A stretch of DNA of 64,000 nt from the NCBI GenBank assembly GCA_963575645.1, contig OY754466.1, forward strand, positions 2,396,001 through 2,460,000, read 5' to 3'. The translations under genes were made by a program, and so were the position numbers. The notes under the pieces were generated by a model, which was given only the letters and a program-made list of their open reading frames with translations, was not told where the DNA came from and ran no database searches. The stretch's first letter is position 1. Every line of letters begins with the position of its first letter. This DNA comes from Xanthostigma xanthostigma (lineage: Eukaryota; Arthropoda; Insecta; Raphidioptera; Raphidiidae). Below, in pieces: positions 31,477 through 42,479 of the stretch.

Positions 31477-32044
31477 TAGTGATGTGTCCACATGACTCTT
31501 TATTGGGAACTAGCTCCTTGCGCTCCGCTCACTAAAAAGAGTCGCTCAGAGCGAGTCGTTCAAAGGAGCTACACTAGACAGTACGCACTACACAAGAGTG
31601 TGTGAACTGTCATTATGCATGCTCAGGAGTCACGTAGCATTAGCACAATATACACACTCAGCTCTGGAGCTCATTTCAATATGATTCTGATCTTATATTA
31701 TTCGCATTTCGAATAAACTATAAAGTATAATAAAAGCTTAACAATAATAATGTTTATTGTTTTGTCAACGACGTCAATGTGAATGGTTTAAGTCACTGTA
31801 AACAGTGTGTCATTCAACATTAAACGACTCAGCAAAGATAACTCCGTACGTGCAAAGTTCACTAGTGCCTCTGTGGCCTGTGCTGTGTGCGCTCTGTAAA
31901 TGTGCGAATGCAACAGTACAGAACAGCTCAGCACAGAGCAATGGCGCTCGGAGTGAGTCATTCACAAAAAAAGAGCGACTCGCTCCGCTCCGAGAGCTCC
32001 AAGAAAGGAGTCGTTCATTATGAACGAAGAGCGACACATCACCA
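31477..32044. mobile_element. hAT-like non-autonomous element
   Basis: Left TAGTGATGTGTC and right GACACATCACCA are inverted ends; GGAGTCGTTCATT and GAACGAAGAGCGAC continue the right subterminal region. Flanking 8-mers GCATGTTC (31469-31476) and GCGTGTTC (32045-32052) match at 7 of 8. The interior has GAGCGAGTCGTTC and CTCGCTCCGCTCCGAGAGC, repeated motifs. No transposase. Confidence 0.7.
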
Positions 32045-32052
32045 GCGTGTTC

Positions 32053-32545
32053 GGCAGAGAAACTAAACTAGAGAGTCGTTATATAAACAGCGTCTTCTAC
32101 CGACGCATCCTCGTTACTTGATGTAATGTATGTAGGAGCTAAATAAACATTGCACACACATATATGGCTAATAATGCTATTCCACAAAGAGACTTTGCGA
32201 TACACTTAATTTATACAAATAGCTCTCCTGCGAGAAAGTTTACGAAATAGATTGAAAACATGTAACCGTGTTACACATAAAGTGTTCCCTTTTATTCTGA
32301 TATATAAATATTGAAATCTTTGATTAACGTCTGAATATATACTCTTCAATAAATAAAACTATCAACCAATTTTACAAAAATTATAATTATAATTCAAATA
32401 ATAGAAATAATGTTTTTGTTATTATTTTTTCATTAAAAAAAATCTTAATTTGAATTCTATTAGAAACTAATTACTAATTAATTTTTATATACTTTTTTGC
32501 TCAATTCTGAAAAAGACCCAAATACGAAACAAAACGTCAATTAAA
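32053..32545. repeat. Degenerate family F remnant in unassigned sequence
   Basis: TTGATTAACGTCTGAATATA, TCAATAAATAAAACTATCAA, CCAATTTTAC (32315-32375) and GAAAAAGACCCAAATACG, ACAAAACGTC (32508-32537) are a worn family F copy. Confidence 0.45.
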
Positions 32546-32548
32546 TCA

Positions 32549-33106
32549 TATATATTAATACGCTAAGGTTAAAGATGTTTGCCTCCCTTTTTAGAAAAAA
32601 CCTCAAAATTTCTCCGCATAAATTATATATCATTTTACAGATAATTGCTTGCTCTACTGACATCGACAACTAAAAATTTAATATTGCTATTGTTTTCGTA
32701 AATTAATTAAAATACAGCAACGCTAAACAACGTCTGCCATCTGACGTCAACACTTCGATCTGTCATCTGACCTTCATATTGTAAATACTGCATACTGCCA
32801 TCTGACGGCTTTAATTTTGAAACAGCGAGCAACGCTGAACAACGTCACAGCAATGCTGCATGATGCCATCTGACGGCTTAGCTCAACGCTTTTGCTACTT
32901 GCGCCTCTATATGACAATTTTAGTAAAATATTTCTGCGATCTGTCATCTGAGCTTCATATTGTAATACAACAAAAAGAAGAACGTTATAAGCAGTGTGCA
33001 AAATTAGAAACGAATTGAATACCTGCAATCATATTTAAAAAATAATTTTGTAAAGTGATAATTTTTATACTTATTTAGTGCCAATAATTCGCACAGGTCA
33101 CACTAG
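32549..33106 (+). mobile_element. Helitron-like family D, copy 3
   Basis: 5' TATATTAATACGCTAAGG; 3' GCCAATAATTCGC, ACAGGTCACACTAG (CTAG 33103-33106) then T. One stem base of the terminal hairpin is altered (GCC instead of GCG). Internal CTGCCATCTGACGG modules are present. No coding sequence. Confidence 0.7.
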
Positions 33107-33239
33107 TTTGAAATATAATTTTTGATAATATACGATTCCTGGATCTCTATCCCTTTATTCCTTAATGGCAGGGCTACAAAATAGGGTTGAGAGTATCAAT
33201 CTGATATAAAAAATACACAACTGGAGTGAAGTCTCTAAA

Positions 33240-33510
33240 AAAACACAGATAAAATATTTTTAACAAAAAAATTGAACCGACTTCAAAAAATATGCACTAA
33301 AAAGTAAATAATAATAATTATTGTTATTTTTGGAGTCGGCGTCAGCCAAAATGAAATCTATTCCAAGAACTAGAGACATGTAAAATTGTTAAATTGCTAC
33401 TTTCGAATTCCGATGTGACACCGACTCCAAAAATAACAATAATTATTGTTATTTACTTTTTAGTGCATATTTTTTGAAGTCGGTTCAATTTTTTTGTTAA
33501 AAATATTTTA
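33240..33510. mobile_element. Foldback element with AACCGACTTC ends
   Basis: AAATTGAACCGACTTCAAAA, AAATATGCACTAAAAAGTAA and TTATTTTTGGAGTCGG are mirrored on the right (CCGACTCCAAAAATAACAAT ... GAAGTCGGTTCAATTT). Arms about 90 bp, loop about 80 bp. TTTTTTGAAGTCGGTTAAAA recurs at 33785. Confidence 0.7.
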
Positions 33511-33519
33511 TTTTTCTCT

Positions 33520-34340
33520 TTTTAGTGTTAGATAAAGTATTGCAATGGGTAATCCAAGTATGCGTGCCTTTGAAATTTGAGAGTTTCCCTCGATTTCTCC
33601 GGATTCCATCATCAGATCCTGACTTGGTTCCGATGGGACCACCTCGGAAGTGCACTCTTTCGGATAAAAAAAAATAAATTTGAAAATCGGTCCATAATTG
33701 ACGGAGAAATCGGTGAACATACATATAAAAAAAAATAAAAAAAACTAAAAAAAAAATTAACAGTCAAACATAGAACCTCTTCCTTTTTTTGAAGTCGGTT
33801 AAAAATACGTAATGCTTTTCAAAACCAAAGTACATATTTACACATATTAAATTCATAACTGCAAACCCAATGTAATAATGAACTACTACCACAACCCGCA
33901 ATGCAGAAATTATTTAATCTGGACGCGTCTGCGGTTAGCAAAATTAAACAGTCAGGACGCAGATGTACAGAATATTCTAAGCTACGCAAAGAGGAACCGA
34001 TTTTACAATTTCTGGTGAAAAATTCTGTAGCTCTTGAAATTAAAAAAAAAATACTAAAAAAATTGCACAGGAATCAATTTCGCAATTTGTGATCAAAATT
34101 CAATAGCTTTCGGAATCAACCGATAATAGAGTCCCAATTAATGGAAAAATGAAAAAAAAAAATAAAGAACATTTGAGGTTTCAGGAGGTGTAGATGTATT
34201 CAAATCTAATAAATAAATAAATAAATAATAAATGCTTTTATTGCACCAATGTTACAATCGATGTATTATAAGAAAATAACAACAAGCCTCAAAATACACA
34301 ATAGAAAAAGAAATTACAGAAAAAGATTACTTTACAATTT
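33520..34340. other. Unassigned sequence
   Basis: Frames at 33497-33724 (minus) and 33901-34092 (plus) have no recognisable domain. A short (AAAT)n stretch is at 34205-34230. Confidence 0.3.
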
Positions 34341-34896
34341 TTATGATAAAATTATACGGGATACAAGGCTAAATATAAAAACAATTTTTATTCACTAGAA
34401 CATCATTGAATAGTCAAAGTTTCGTTTTATTTATTTGTTATAGGTCCTGAAGAAAAAATGAATTTCTGCCGAAACGTTGACTATTAAATGATGTTCTAGT
34501 GAATAAAATTGTGAAACTTTTATTCTATCGCCCCGAATTTTTCTGGCCGTCTGTTGCATGTCGCATTACAGGCGGCCGCGCAGTAGGGGTAAAGTGAAAG
34601 GCGCTCGGAGTAGGCGCCCGGTAGAGCAGCCAAGGCCAATATGGCGGCGGCCCATGGTTAGCATCAGCTGACCGTGTAGTATGTATAACACATAGTCAGT
34701 CTGTCATGCGGGCAAGTGCTGTACAGTGTTTACATGGTATTCATGTGAATATTGTTGTTTATAATTAATCGTGATGGATAAGTGTCTACAATCCAACGCC
34801 TACAATCCAATAAAAGTTTCACTTGCGTCGTGGTTTCTTAAAACCACACAACTGTTTTTATATTTAGCCTTGTATCCCGTATAATTTTATCATACC
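34340..34896. mobile_element. Inverted-repeat-bounded segment with hammerhead-like motif
   Basis: GATAAAATTATACGGGATAC, AAGGCTAAATATAAAAACA at 34344-34383 is mirrored at 34853-34893. Inside, CACTAGAACATCATTGAATA (34395) is mirrored at 34480-34503. The plus strand at 34447-34477 reads CTGAAGA ... GAAACGTTGA. The remaining interior is GC-rich and unique. Confidence 0.6.
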
Positions 34897-35370
34897 ATAA
34901 TATCAAGGTGTCTTATTTTATTTTGTTTACAATTTTTTATACGTGTAGTTACCCATTATTACCATCCATAGAGTAATTTTGTACAATATTTGATTCATGC
35001 AATAGATGATTATAATCGAATGAATAAATCAGCATTCGGTTTTCCGGAAAGCGTTTTGATTTATTTTTAACATAAATATGCATAGTAATAAATTTCCAAT
35101 TTTAACTAAGCGGCTGCTACATGAATATAACTCAGAATATTATGCAACACAATTAAAATAATACATATTTCATTCAAAACACGCGAATAATTTATTAAAT
35201 CACAAAAATAAATGAATACCACTAAGGTATCTCTCCCTTCCTGTGCCTTACGGTTTTCAACCGTTCGAGTCCCACTTCCTGCTTCCCACTGTCTCGTAGC
35301 ACGGTTAGTTTCCCGTAAAACAGTTTCCTGTCCAGCAGATTCGTAGGCACTGATTTAACAAAAGCTTACT
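34897..35370. other. Unassigned sequence
   Basis: No feature recognised. Confidence 0.3.
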
Positions 35371-35371
35371 G

Positions 35372-36045
35372 TAAAGCGGCCTGCACACATTGATACAAGC
35401 TGCGATGCAGGCATCGACTTTTATGTTTCATGATGCAAGTAGCAGTGTGTGTAGTACTGAATCACGTATTTGGCATCAGTTGCGGCTTGCAGCGATGCAG
35501 AGTCTGGAATCCCATTTTGGTCGGCGAGCCACGACGCCGAGTCGGTGATGCTGATGCAAGTTTCAGCATGTGTAGAATTGCGTCGATGCCAAGACGATAT
35601 TAATTTATTTTCCCGCGCTATTTTAGAGGTTACTTTGTTGTTTGTGTGTGTAAATTCCATGATGGAAAGTGATCGTGCATTTTGGGAAGAGTTCATAAAC
35701 ATTTATCATCTGCATACGTGTCATTGGAATACAAATGTACTTTTAGCTCTTCCAATAAAGGATTTGAATAAAGTTTTCTTTCTATAAACCATCTTTTTGA
35801 CCATTTCCTTTTTCTTTTATGGAGTATAAAGAGTGCCCCAACTACTGCTAATAAAACTGGTGTTGGCAAAACGTACCTCATTTTATTCGTCAAGCACTAG
35901 GTACCTAGAAAATAACTTAACCTACTGTTCTTGTGTTGCATGAACATGGAGTCGATTTAGTCATCGCAATAGGTTTCGATTTAAATAGGCGTTTATGCAA
36001 CTGATGCAAGTTTCATGAAACATAGAGTCGATGCATAACATCTTT
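35372..36045. mobile_element. Possible PIF/Harbinger-type element
   Basis: GCATCGACTTTTATGTTTCA, TGATGCAAGT near the left (35411-35440) returns inverted at the right (ACTTGCATCAGTTGC in reverse, TTTCATGAAACATAGAGTCG, ATGC). The left outer end TAAAGCGGCCTGCACACATT has no right counterpart. A small MADF-like frame lies inside (35659-35730). Confidence 0.45.
35659..35787 (+). pseudogene. Possible MADF/SANT-like domain start
   Basis: Two adjacent ATGs open MMESDRAFWEEFINIYHLHT then CHWNTNV. The pattern FWEEFI..Y..H.C.W resembles the first helix of MADF domains (DNA-binding partner protein of PIF/Harbinger transposons, and related host factors). Only about 25 residues match before the frame becomes unrelated. 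Suggestive only. Confidence 0.3.
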
Positions 36046-36049
36046 TTAT

Positions 36050-36824
36050 AATCACTTATCTTGACAGTTTATAAAAGGGCTCTCAGAAGCAGATGTCAAT
36101 ATTAAAAGAAATTTTGACATGTTAATTTTAGTCTAATTAATATTTTCACTTTTAGTCAACAAGTTTTGAAAGAAAAATGTAATCTGTTAACAATTTTCTA
36201 AATTAATAATTAAATTGACTTTGTACTTTATACGACATTCCTCGGTGCCTGGGGTTCCCGAAATCTCATTAATAGGGGTGGGTCAACAATCAATCACACC
36301 CAATCTTCACAATAACGAAATCTAACATTAAAGTCATCATATTTTATTTTTTACGATCACCGCTCCCAGTATTAGTACCATTCCATCAAAAGGAACATGT
36401 TTACACCTCAAAAAAAAAAATTCTGCGAATTAAGTGTGATTTTTGAAATAAATCCATCCCTAATATTTTTAAAACAAAAGGAAACGCCTTGTATTAAGCG
36501 GAAAAACCTTAATTAATCAACTTGTCAAATTAGCTAGCATTTCGTATACCAATCAAACACAATAGCAAGTTATATATATATATTCCATATTTCTTATAAA
36601 TTTTAATTAAATCCGCGATACGAAAATATCTCGAAAACAACAAAACTTTTAACAAATAATAAAACACCAACGTTCGAAGGTAGGCGTCGCACCTGTACAC
36701 CGCGCAGCAAATGTTTCAACAAAACATTTCACGCAATATATATTTCTTTTATTAAATGTGTTGATCTTGCGCTTGAAATTCTGGTCAAGCTACGCTGGAA
36801 TATTAACATGCATAATTCACTAAT
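36050..36824. other. Unassigned sequence
   Basis: No feature recognised. Confidence 0.3.
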
Positions 36825-36825
36825 T

Positions 36826-37308
36826 AAAATTTTTGATTAACGTCTGAATAGAACTCTTCAAATAAATAAAATTGTCGACAAATTTTTCTCAGACCATATA
36901 TTGACAAAAAATAATAAAAATACAAATCAATATAACACAAGATATCTAAAAGAAATATCTAAAAAATATAAAAATTAATTAGTATTAAGTTAGTTATTAG
37001 ATAATAAAAAAAAGATAAAAATTAATTAGTATTAAGTTATTTATTATCTAATAATAAATAAAAATTAATTAGTATTAAGTTATTTATTAGATAATAAATA
37101 ACTTAATACTAATTATTTTTATCTTTTTTTTATTATCTAATAACTAACTTAATACTAATTAATTTTTATATTTTTTAGATATTTCTGAAGAAGATCCAAA
37201 TCTGGATCGAAACGTCACCTTGTGTTATAATGATTTGTATTTTTATTATGTTTTGTCAATATATGGTCAGAGAAAAATTGGGCGACAATTTTATTTATTT
37301 GAATAATT
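36826..37308. mobile_element. Foldback element with hammerhead-like motif (family F), longest copy
   Basis: GATTAACGTCTGAATAGAAC, AAATAAAATTGTCGACAAAT, TTTTCTCAGACCATATATTG outside; inside, AAAATTAATTAGTATTAAGT is repeated directly and inverted several times (36970-37165). The plus strand at 37185-37214 reads CTGAAGA, A, GATCC-AAATCT-GGATC, GAAACGTC. Confidence 0.7.
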
Positions 37309-37439
37309 CACTAATGTAATGTGTCTGTCTTTTCAGGACTTCCAGAAGATCCCCGTTTTGATGTATCTTTAAAGATTTGGCCCTCTTTATTTACAGCAAC
37401 GTATTTTATACCTGGAGCTAATGACCTTTGCTTCCGAAG

Positions 37440-37650
37440 CCTCAAAAAAAAAATTGGCCATTGACAAAACACCGTTATAGTTCAGTCATTTTGTACAAAT
37501 TATATACAGAAACCTTCCTCGTTTATCGCTCTTTCTATTAGTGAAAACCGTATGAAAATCTGTTCGGTAGTTTTTGAGTTTATCGCGTTCAGACAGACAG
37601 ACAGACGCGGCGAGGAACTTTGTTTTTCATACATTATATAAATTTGATTG
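37440..37650 (+). mobile_element. LINE-like 3' tail
   Basis: AACCTTCCTCGTTTATCGCT, AAAACCGTATGAAAATCTGT, TCGGTAGTTTTTGAGTTTAT, CAGACAGACAGACAGACGCG is the typical ending of insect RTE/CR1-type non-LTR retrotransposons: a primer-like conserved 3' UTR with ACAGACAGAC. No ORF. Recognition is by style, not alignment. Confidence 0.45.
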
Positions 37651-37914
37651 GTCCCTTTATCTCACGTCTCTTCACGTTTTCCACAATGTTTACGTTGAAC
37701 AAATTCGAGCGTGCAGTGAACACATAGATTAAAACGACACTTTGACGTTCGTTTATTATTGTTTTGAAAAACTTACTGAGACTTGAAGTGGCAAACATCA
37801 TTATTAAAGAATTTTCTTAATTCCAAAGTCTCTGAGTTTCTCCGAAAAATTTTAAAAGCATATACAGCTTTGCAAAGTAGGTATTATTTTTCCGAATAAT
37901 TTTTATGGCAGTAC

Positions 37915-38064
37915 CTACAAAAGCAATAATAAATTTTTTAGTTGTCGATGTCAGTAGAGCAAGCAATTATCTGTAAAATGATATATCATTTATGTGGAGA
38001 AATTGTGAGGTTTTTTCTAAAAAGGGAGGCAAACATCTTTAACCTTAACGTATTAATATATTTT
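37915..38064 (-). mobile_element. Helitron-like family D, 5' fragment
   Basis: Minus-strand 5' 150 bp only: TATATTAATACGTTAAGG, AAAGATGTTTGCCTCCC, TCTCCACATAAATGATATAT, ending at the AACTAAAAAATTTATTATTG region. The 3' part is absent. Confidence 0.65.
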
Positions 38065-38583
38065 AGACTCAATCAGCAAATGGCGCCTTTTTTCAGTTTT
38101 CTACACGCGTCAGCCATCTACTGAAAACTGACATCGTTAAATAAATAAACAAAAATAAAAAATTGAATAAAATCCGCGTCCGTAGTTTTGTTGACAACCG
38201 TCAAAAACTCGCAAGAGATTTTTTTTTCGAGAAAGGTCTCGTATTTCAAATAGTGCATAGTTGGAATTTCTTAAAGCAAGGGACATGAAACGTGACGAGT
38301 TTAGTAAACATGACGGTATATACTACACAATAATAATGTCGATCTTTATTTCAGTGACAAATTCTATGCTTCTGTACAATGTTCGATCGAGCCAGCCGTT
38401 ACCCGCGGCTTCGCACGCGATTGAGACGAAACACGGATGCGTTTCCAATATTTATTAAAGTTCCTTTATCGATGCAGACATCCACTAAGAACGGATTCTA
38501 TGCAAATCCTATCCAAAACGAACTTTTCACCTACCATCACATATATAGGATGATCCATTTTAATCTTACCAGGCAGATATATT
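38065..38583. other. Unassigned sequence
   Basis: The strand carries GCCGTTACCCGCGGCTTCGC (38394), a phrase common in insect LINE 3' UTRs, but not enough surrounding sequence is recognised to call an element. Confidence 0.3.
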
Positions 38584-39102
38584 AAAAAAAAATTGGTTGT
38601 CTGTAAAGTCGGTTTGCGGACGATAGTTTTACGTGATAACGTCATAAAGAAACATTGAACCATACTCGTAAAGTGTTGAAAAATAACTTTTTTTATTTTT
38701 CACATTATACGTATACGTTTCCAAACATTTATTTTTACATATTTAAATAGTAGAATTAGAGTTCTAACCAACTATAGAAACGGTTTTTAAATATAATGAA
38801 CCGTTTTCAAAATACACGCAGTTTTAATAAACGGACGGTCGGGTGGTGTGGATTTTTCACTCCCTGTAAGTATATATACGAGCGAACTGTGGCAGTGTAT
38901 TGGAAGTTTGTGTCTTGTGATCTTTAATAAATAAATTTTTGTAGCTGTCAAACTTGGGCTGATCGTGCTTCTCTATCGCTTATACTGCGCTCTCGCTTGC
39001 ACGCACAGGTTCAGGCGGAACGTGACACATTTCGGAACGTGACACTTTTTCGTACATGCAGCCGGTGTTTCATCAATTTATAAGACGTTATCACGTCAAA
39101 AA
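38584..39102 (-). mobile_element. Family B copy interrupted by about 280 bp of unrelated sequence
   Basis: A9, TTGGTTGTCTGTAAAGTC on one side; GACGTTATCACGTC and A5 on the other. Compared with the short copy at 42581-42803, homology stops near 38657 (CATAAAGAAACATTGAA) and resumes near 38953 (CTTGGGCTGATCGTG). The segment between them is described separately. Confidence 0.75.
38660..38940 (+). promoter_or_regulatory. Promoter-like segment inside family B
   Basis: Absent from other family B copies. It contains GTATATATACGAGCG (TATA-like, about 38870-38884), an initiator-like GGCAGTGTATT about 20 bp downstream, and AATAAATAAA (38926-38935), a polyadenylation-like signal. It may be captured promoter or LTR sequence. 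No direct test is possible from sequence alone. Confidence 0.35.
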
Positions 39103-39292
39103 GTTTCCAACAAAAGTTGTATTGTTGTTAGGGGGACATCGTTCGAGAGCACAATCATCCCCCTTATCACCAACCCTCCTCGAGGGGTGGAGGTAAGTCG
39201 AATTTTTTAAATAGCAACCCTTATTTTTTATGACGTATTTTGATTGAGTTGGCAAAAAAATACAACTTTCGTTGGAAACTTTTTTTTCGAAA
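39103..39292. mobile_element. Small foldback MITE
   Basis: AAAGTTTCCAACAAAAGTTG and TATT at the left are mirrored by ATACAACTTTCGTTGGAAAC at the right. The interior holds CCCTCCTCGAGGGGTGG, a second hairpin. It abuts the A run of the family B copy. Confidence 0.65.
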
Positions 39293-39696
39293 ATGCAAAT
39301 CTGTCAAGTTACCGTCAAAATAAAATTTTTCAAAGTTCAATGGGAAGGTAATTGAGAAAATTACAGGTGAATAATAATTTTACTTGAGTATTTCATAGAC
39401 CGGGCCGCTACTGTTTAATAAATTATTATTGTCAATAATACCAGTTGCATCAGAGTAAACACTAAACCGTATTTATTTCAATTGATTTACATCTACCAAT
39501 ATAGATTAAAATAATGAATTATTAACCAATTATTAATTACACCTTAAATAATGCAAAGTACACGGCTTATCATTAAACTTAAATTTTATGTCACTATTGA
39601 CAGCGTTTGTAAATATTAAATTGGATGCTTCATTAATTCAACAATTAGTTTCGAATTTATTGATTTTTACATTAATTGTCATTTTCTAGTGGTATT
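39293..39696. other. Unassigned AT-rich sequence
   Basis: No feature recognised. Confidence 0.3.
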
Positions 39697-39699
39697 TAA

Positions 39700-40212
39700 A
39701 GGTGGCACTTCACATGGCTATTTGTGTTCGCTATTGGGTGTTTGTTGTATTTGGCAAAATATATGACGTTCAAGACAAACATGCAAATAGAGGCAAATAC
39801 GACCATCCACACATGACAGTCAAATAGCAAACACACAAACATTTGGCAGCAGAACGCAAGGTTCAAAATCCCAGGAATTTTAGCACCGTTTCATTGTCCC
39901 AATTCATTTTCAATAGGTAGTAATTGTTCCAGTTCTCGTAACAGCACAGACACAAAAATACTGCACGTCCGTACAGGTTCACGGCGCGTGCGCTTCTGAA
40001 TATAGCCATTGTGTGGACGGTTTATTTTTATTTGACTCCTTTGATGTGCCTCGAAAAACCGACAAGCGCACGGTAACGCGTATTTGGTAATGGCCTTATT
40101 TGTCAAATAGGCAAATACGGCCAGCACTTTGTCAAATAGACCGTCCACACTTGGTAATTGTTTGCCAAATACGCTAAATACACAAATACAAATAGCCATG
40201 TAAGTGCCGGCA
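39700..40212. mobile_element. TIR element with GGCACTTCACATGGC ends
   Basis: Left GGTGGCACTTCACATGGCTA then TTTGTG; right CACAAATACAAATAGCCATG then TAAGTGCCGGC, inverted. The interior repeats ACACAAATA, GTCAAATAG and ATCCACACATGAC motifs. No transposase: a 111-residue minus frame has no known domain. Confidence 0.6.
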
Positions 40213-40700
40213 TAAAATTCGTACAATAAAATGTTGGTAATTATTAATTTTAGACATAAATGACATCGCGTAATTATTTGAAGTGAAACTTCTATACTCT
40301 ATAGTGAGGGTGAAGTCTAATTAAAAAATGGCACGCTAGAGCTCGGCGATGTACCGATCGTCTTGACAGAAAGAACTGCAAATAAAAAATAGTAAAAAAC
40401 TATTAGAAACGAGTATTATATAAATCGTCTCGTTTATGGTGCAGTCAGATATTAATCTTTGCAGAGCAAATAAAAATTATTCTCTCTTAGGTCCATTCAT
40501 TTTTAATATAGTTGAGATGAAACAACTTTTTATTAATAAGTAATTAATTAAAATCTGATGTTGACAAGCTATCAGTTGATGTAAGCTTCGTATATCTTTG
40601 CTGTGAATTTATTTCACTTCGTTGAAGATATATTCCAGGAGAAATACATTTGTAAAAGATCGTTTCCTATAAAGTATATAAAACCGGCAAAGAAAAATTA
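40213..40700. other. Unassigned; carries GAAGTGAAACTTC palindrome
   Basis: TGAAGTGAAACTTCT at 40279-40293 is one of the recurrent palindromes described at 1207. No second end was found. No gene. Confidence 0.35.
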
Positions 40701-40701
40701 T

Positions 40702-40830
40702 ACAAATAAATAAAATAGTCGACCAATTTTTTATAATTTTTGTTAATATATGGTCTGAAAAAAATTGGTCGACTATTTTATTTATTTGAAGAGTTCTATT
40801 CAGACGTTAATCAAATATTTAAAAATTATA
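40702..40830. mobile_element. Short foldback, family F outer arms only
   Basis: AAATAAAATAGTCGACCAAT is mirrored by ATTGGTCGACTATTTTATTT with a loop of about 30 bp; TATATGGTCTGAAAAA and AGAGTTCTATTCAGACGTTA follow. The hammerhead-like core is deleted. Confidence 0.7.
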
Positions 40831-40984
40831 CAAATTATTAAACGTTAATATTATCCTTTTGAAACATTTACATTAAGACTCTGATGTTAGAACCGTTGTG
40901 GCAAGGCATTTTTTTGGAGTCTTGACCGAACCCTAAAAATTATATTTGTTACATGATAATATTACATTTTAATTTTTATTAACA

Positions 40985-41098
40985 ATTTTCAGGTTTTTTC
41001 CGTTTATAGTACTTCCCGATGACCTAGAATCTTGGTGGAAGGAAGATCTTATCCTTCCACCAAGGTTCAAGATTCTATAGGTCAACGGGAAGTACCCT
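40985..41098. repeat. Hairpin, about 45-bp arms
   Basis: AGTACTTCCCG, GAATCTTGGTGGAAGGA is mirrored by TCCTTCCACCAAGGTTCAAG, CGGGAAGTAC with almost no loop. Confidence 0.75.
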
Positions 41099-41136
41099 AA
41101 ATAAGCCAGTCTCTATAAAAACAATCTATTTGGTCC

Positions 41137-41880
41137 TGACGGCCAGACAGATTCTATACGCTAGAAAAGTATCTTTTGACAGGCGACTTTTGCGCCCTCT
41201 CGTGGTTTTTTTTTTAAATCTGGTTCAGTCAAAACCTTGTTACCTTAGTGTCATATGTTACACGTGCATTTTAATAAGGATTAATTGTCGAATAAAATGG
41301 GGAAAAAGCTATCATTTCGGAAGTGCTTCACGGCCAGACAGATTCTATACGCTAGTAGGAAAGTATCTTTTGACAGGCGAATTTTGCGCCTTCTCGTGTT
41401 TTTTTTTTTTTAATCTGGTTCAGTCAAAACCTTAGTGTCATATGTTATACGTGCATTTTAATAAGGATTAATTGTAGAATAAAATGGGGAAAAAGCTATC
41501 AAATCGGAAGTGCTGTGTTGTTGATTGTAAAGATACACCAACTAAACATCCAGAATTACAATTCCACCGTTTTCCTGGATTTTCTTATGAATTAGAGAGG
41601 GAAAAAATGGACTGCAGCAGTACGTCGTCAAGTATAATTAAATTTTATTTTACGTCTGTAATCATTAATTAAATACATGAAAAATATCATAATTGTTATT
41701 TTGTCAACAAAAATAAGATTTAAAAAATTTAGAAATTAAAAATGTAGTTTTTTTACTGACATTTTGTTAAATATTTTTATTTTTATAATTAAGAATAACG
41801 CTGGTTTCCATGTGTTTGTAAGTTTTGGGTGAACCCCTTTAGAAAATTCAAACACGAGATGGTGCGAAGATCGCATGTCA
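41137..41880 (+). mobile_element. THAP-carrying TIR element, second copy with partial duplication
   Basis: Left end ATACGCTAGAAAAGTATCTT (41156), matching the element at 11870. The left 190 bp, together with flanking CGGCCAGACAGATTCT, is tandemly duplicated (repeat starts near 41330). The right end keeps AAACACGAGATGGTGCGAAG, CATGTCAAAGATAC but has lost the terminal CCTAGCGTAT. Confidence 0.7.
41484..41632 (+). pseudogene. THAP domain fragment, P-type transposase exon 1
   Basis: Reads MGKKLSNRKCCVVDCKDTPT, then HPELQFHRFPGF and REKMDCSSTSS. It keeps the C-V-V-D-C pair of the THAP zinc finger that the 12009 copy has lost. It ends after about 50 residues, with no second zinc-binding pair. GTATAATT replaces the possible splice donor of the other copy. 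The upstream duplicated segment repeats a damaged first exon start (MGKKLSFRKC near 41298). Confidence 0.65.
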
Positions 41881-41899
41881 AAGATACAATTTTACTATT

Positions 41900-41931
41900 T
41901 GTATCCGAGCGAAACCAGGCCGGGCAACTAG
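41900..41931 (+). mobile_element. Helitron-like 3' end fragment
   Basis: GAGCGAAACCAGGCCGGGCA then ACTAG followed by T. This fits the family C-type terminus. It directly follows the truncated THAP element, which may therefore have been carried or cut by a Helitron. Confidence 0.4.
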
Positions 41932-42240
41932 TTTAAAGTAATAATTATAATAATGATATACAGTACAGTGTACACAAGGAATGAATGTGTTATAAGCAGT
42001 AAGAGCAGATGGTCTACGTAAATTGTTCTGCTTGTTTTACTGCTTTGTAGGCAACGTGTTTCAATTTTAATAAGCTGATGTAATATTTACTTAAATTCTA
42101 TGCCATAAAGTATTCATTGTCTCTTTAATTTCATTCGTCTTAATAAATTATTTCGGAACGCACCATCAAAAACTGGTCACATTAATCATATAATATCACC
42201 ACTTGAGGAAGGCACGTGTCGACCTAAGGTGAAGATATTT
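41932..42240. other. Unassigned sequence
   Basis: No feature recognised. Confidence 0.3.
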
Positions 42241-42242
42241 GC

Positions 42243-42440
42243 AGTGAAACTTCTTTCACGACGTATCTGTTTGAAATTGTCTGTAACATTAAAGGGGAAA
42301 TTAAATAAAAGAGAAACAATGGTAAGACAAAATTAAAGGAGAAGTGATTCAACGACGAGGAAATAATATTAGGAAAATCTTGAAAAATGGACAACGCATC
42401 GATGAAACGAGTTCATAACTCTTAAGAAGTTTCACTTCTC
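42243..42440. mobile_element. MITE with GAAGTTTCACTTC ends
   Basis: Left GCAGTGAAACTTCTTTCAC and right AAGAAGTTTCACTTCTCC are inverted ends of a roughly 200-bp element. AAAGGGGAAATTAAAT and GTGATTCAACGA inside resemble 16650-16700. Confidence 0.55.
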
Positions 42441-42479
42441 CTGTGAACGTGTGTGCAGGGTGATTAGTAACTGCTGCAT

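Noticed and set aside
33901..34092. 63-residue plus-strand frame MQKLFNLDASAVSKIK...
   Set aside because: Looks faintly like an HTH start, but there is no supporting downstream frame and it is too short to call.
34530..34760. GC-rich promoter-like stretch with GGCGGCGGCC
   Set aside because: It lies within an inverted-repeat-bounded segment and no transcript start motif or reading frame follows it.
39891..40226. 111-residue minus-strand open frame
   Set aside because: It lies wholly within a TIR element made of repeated CAAATA-type motifs and has no known domain.
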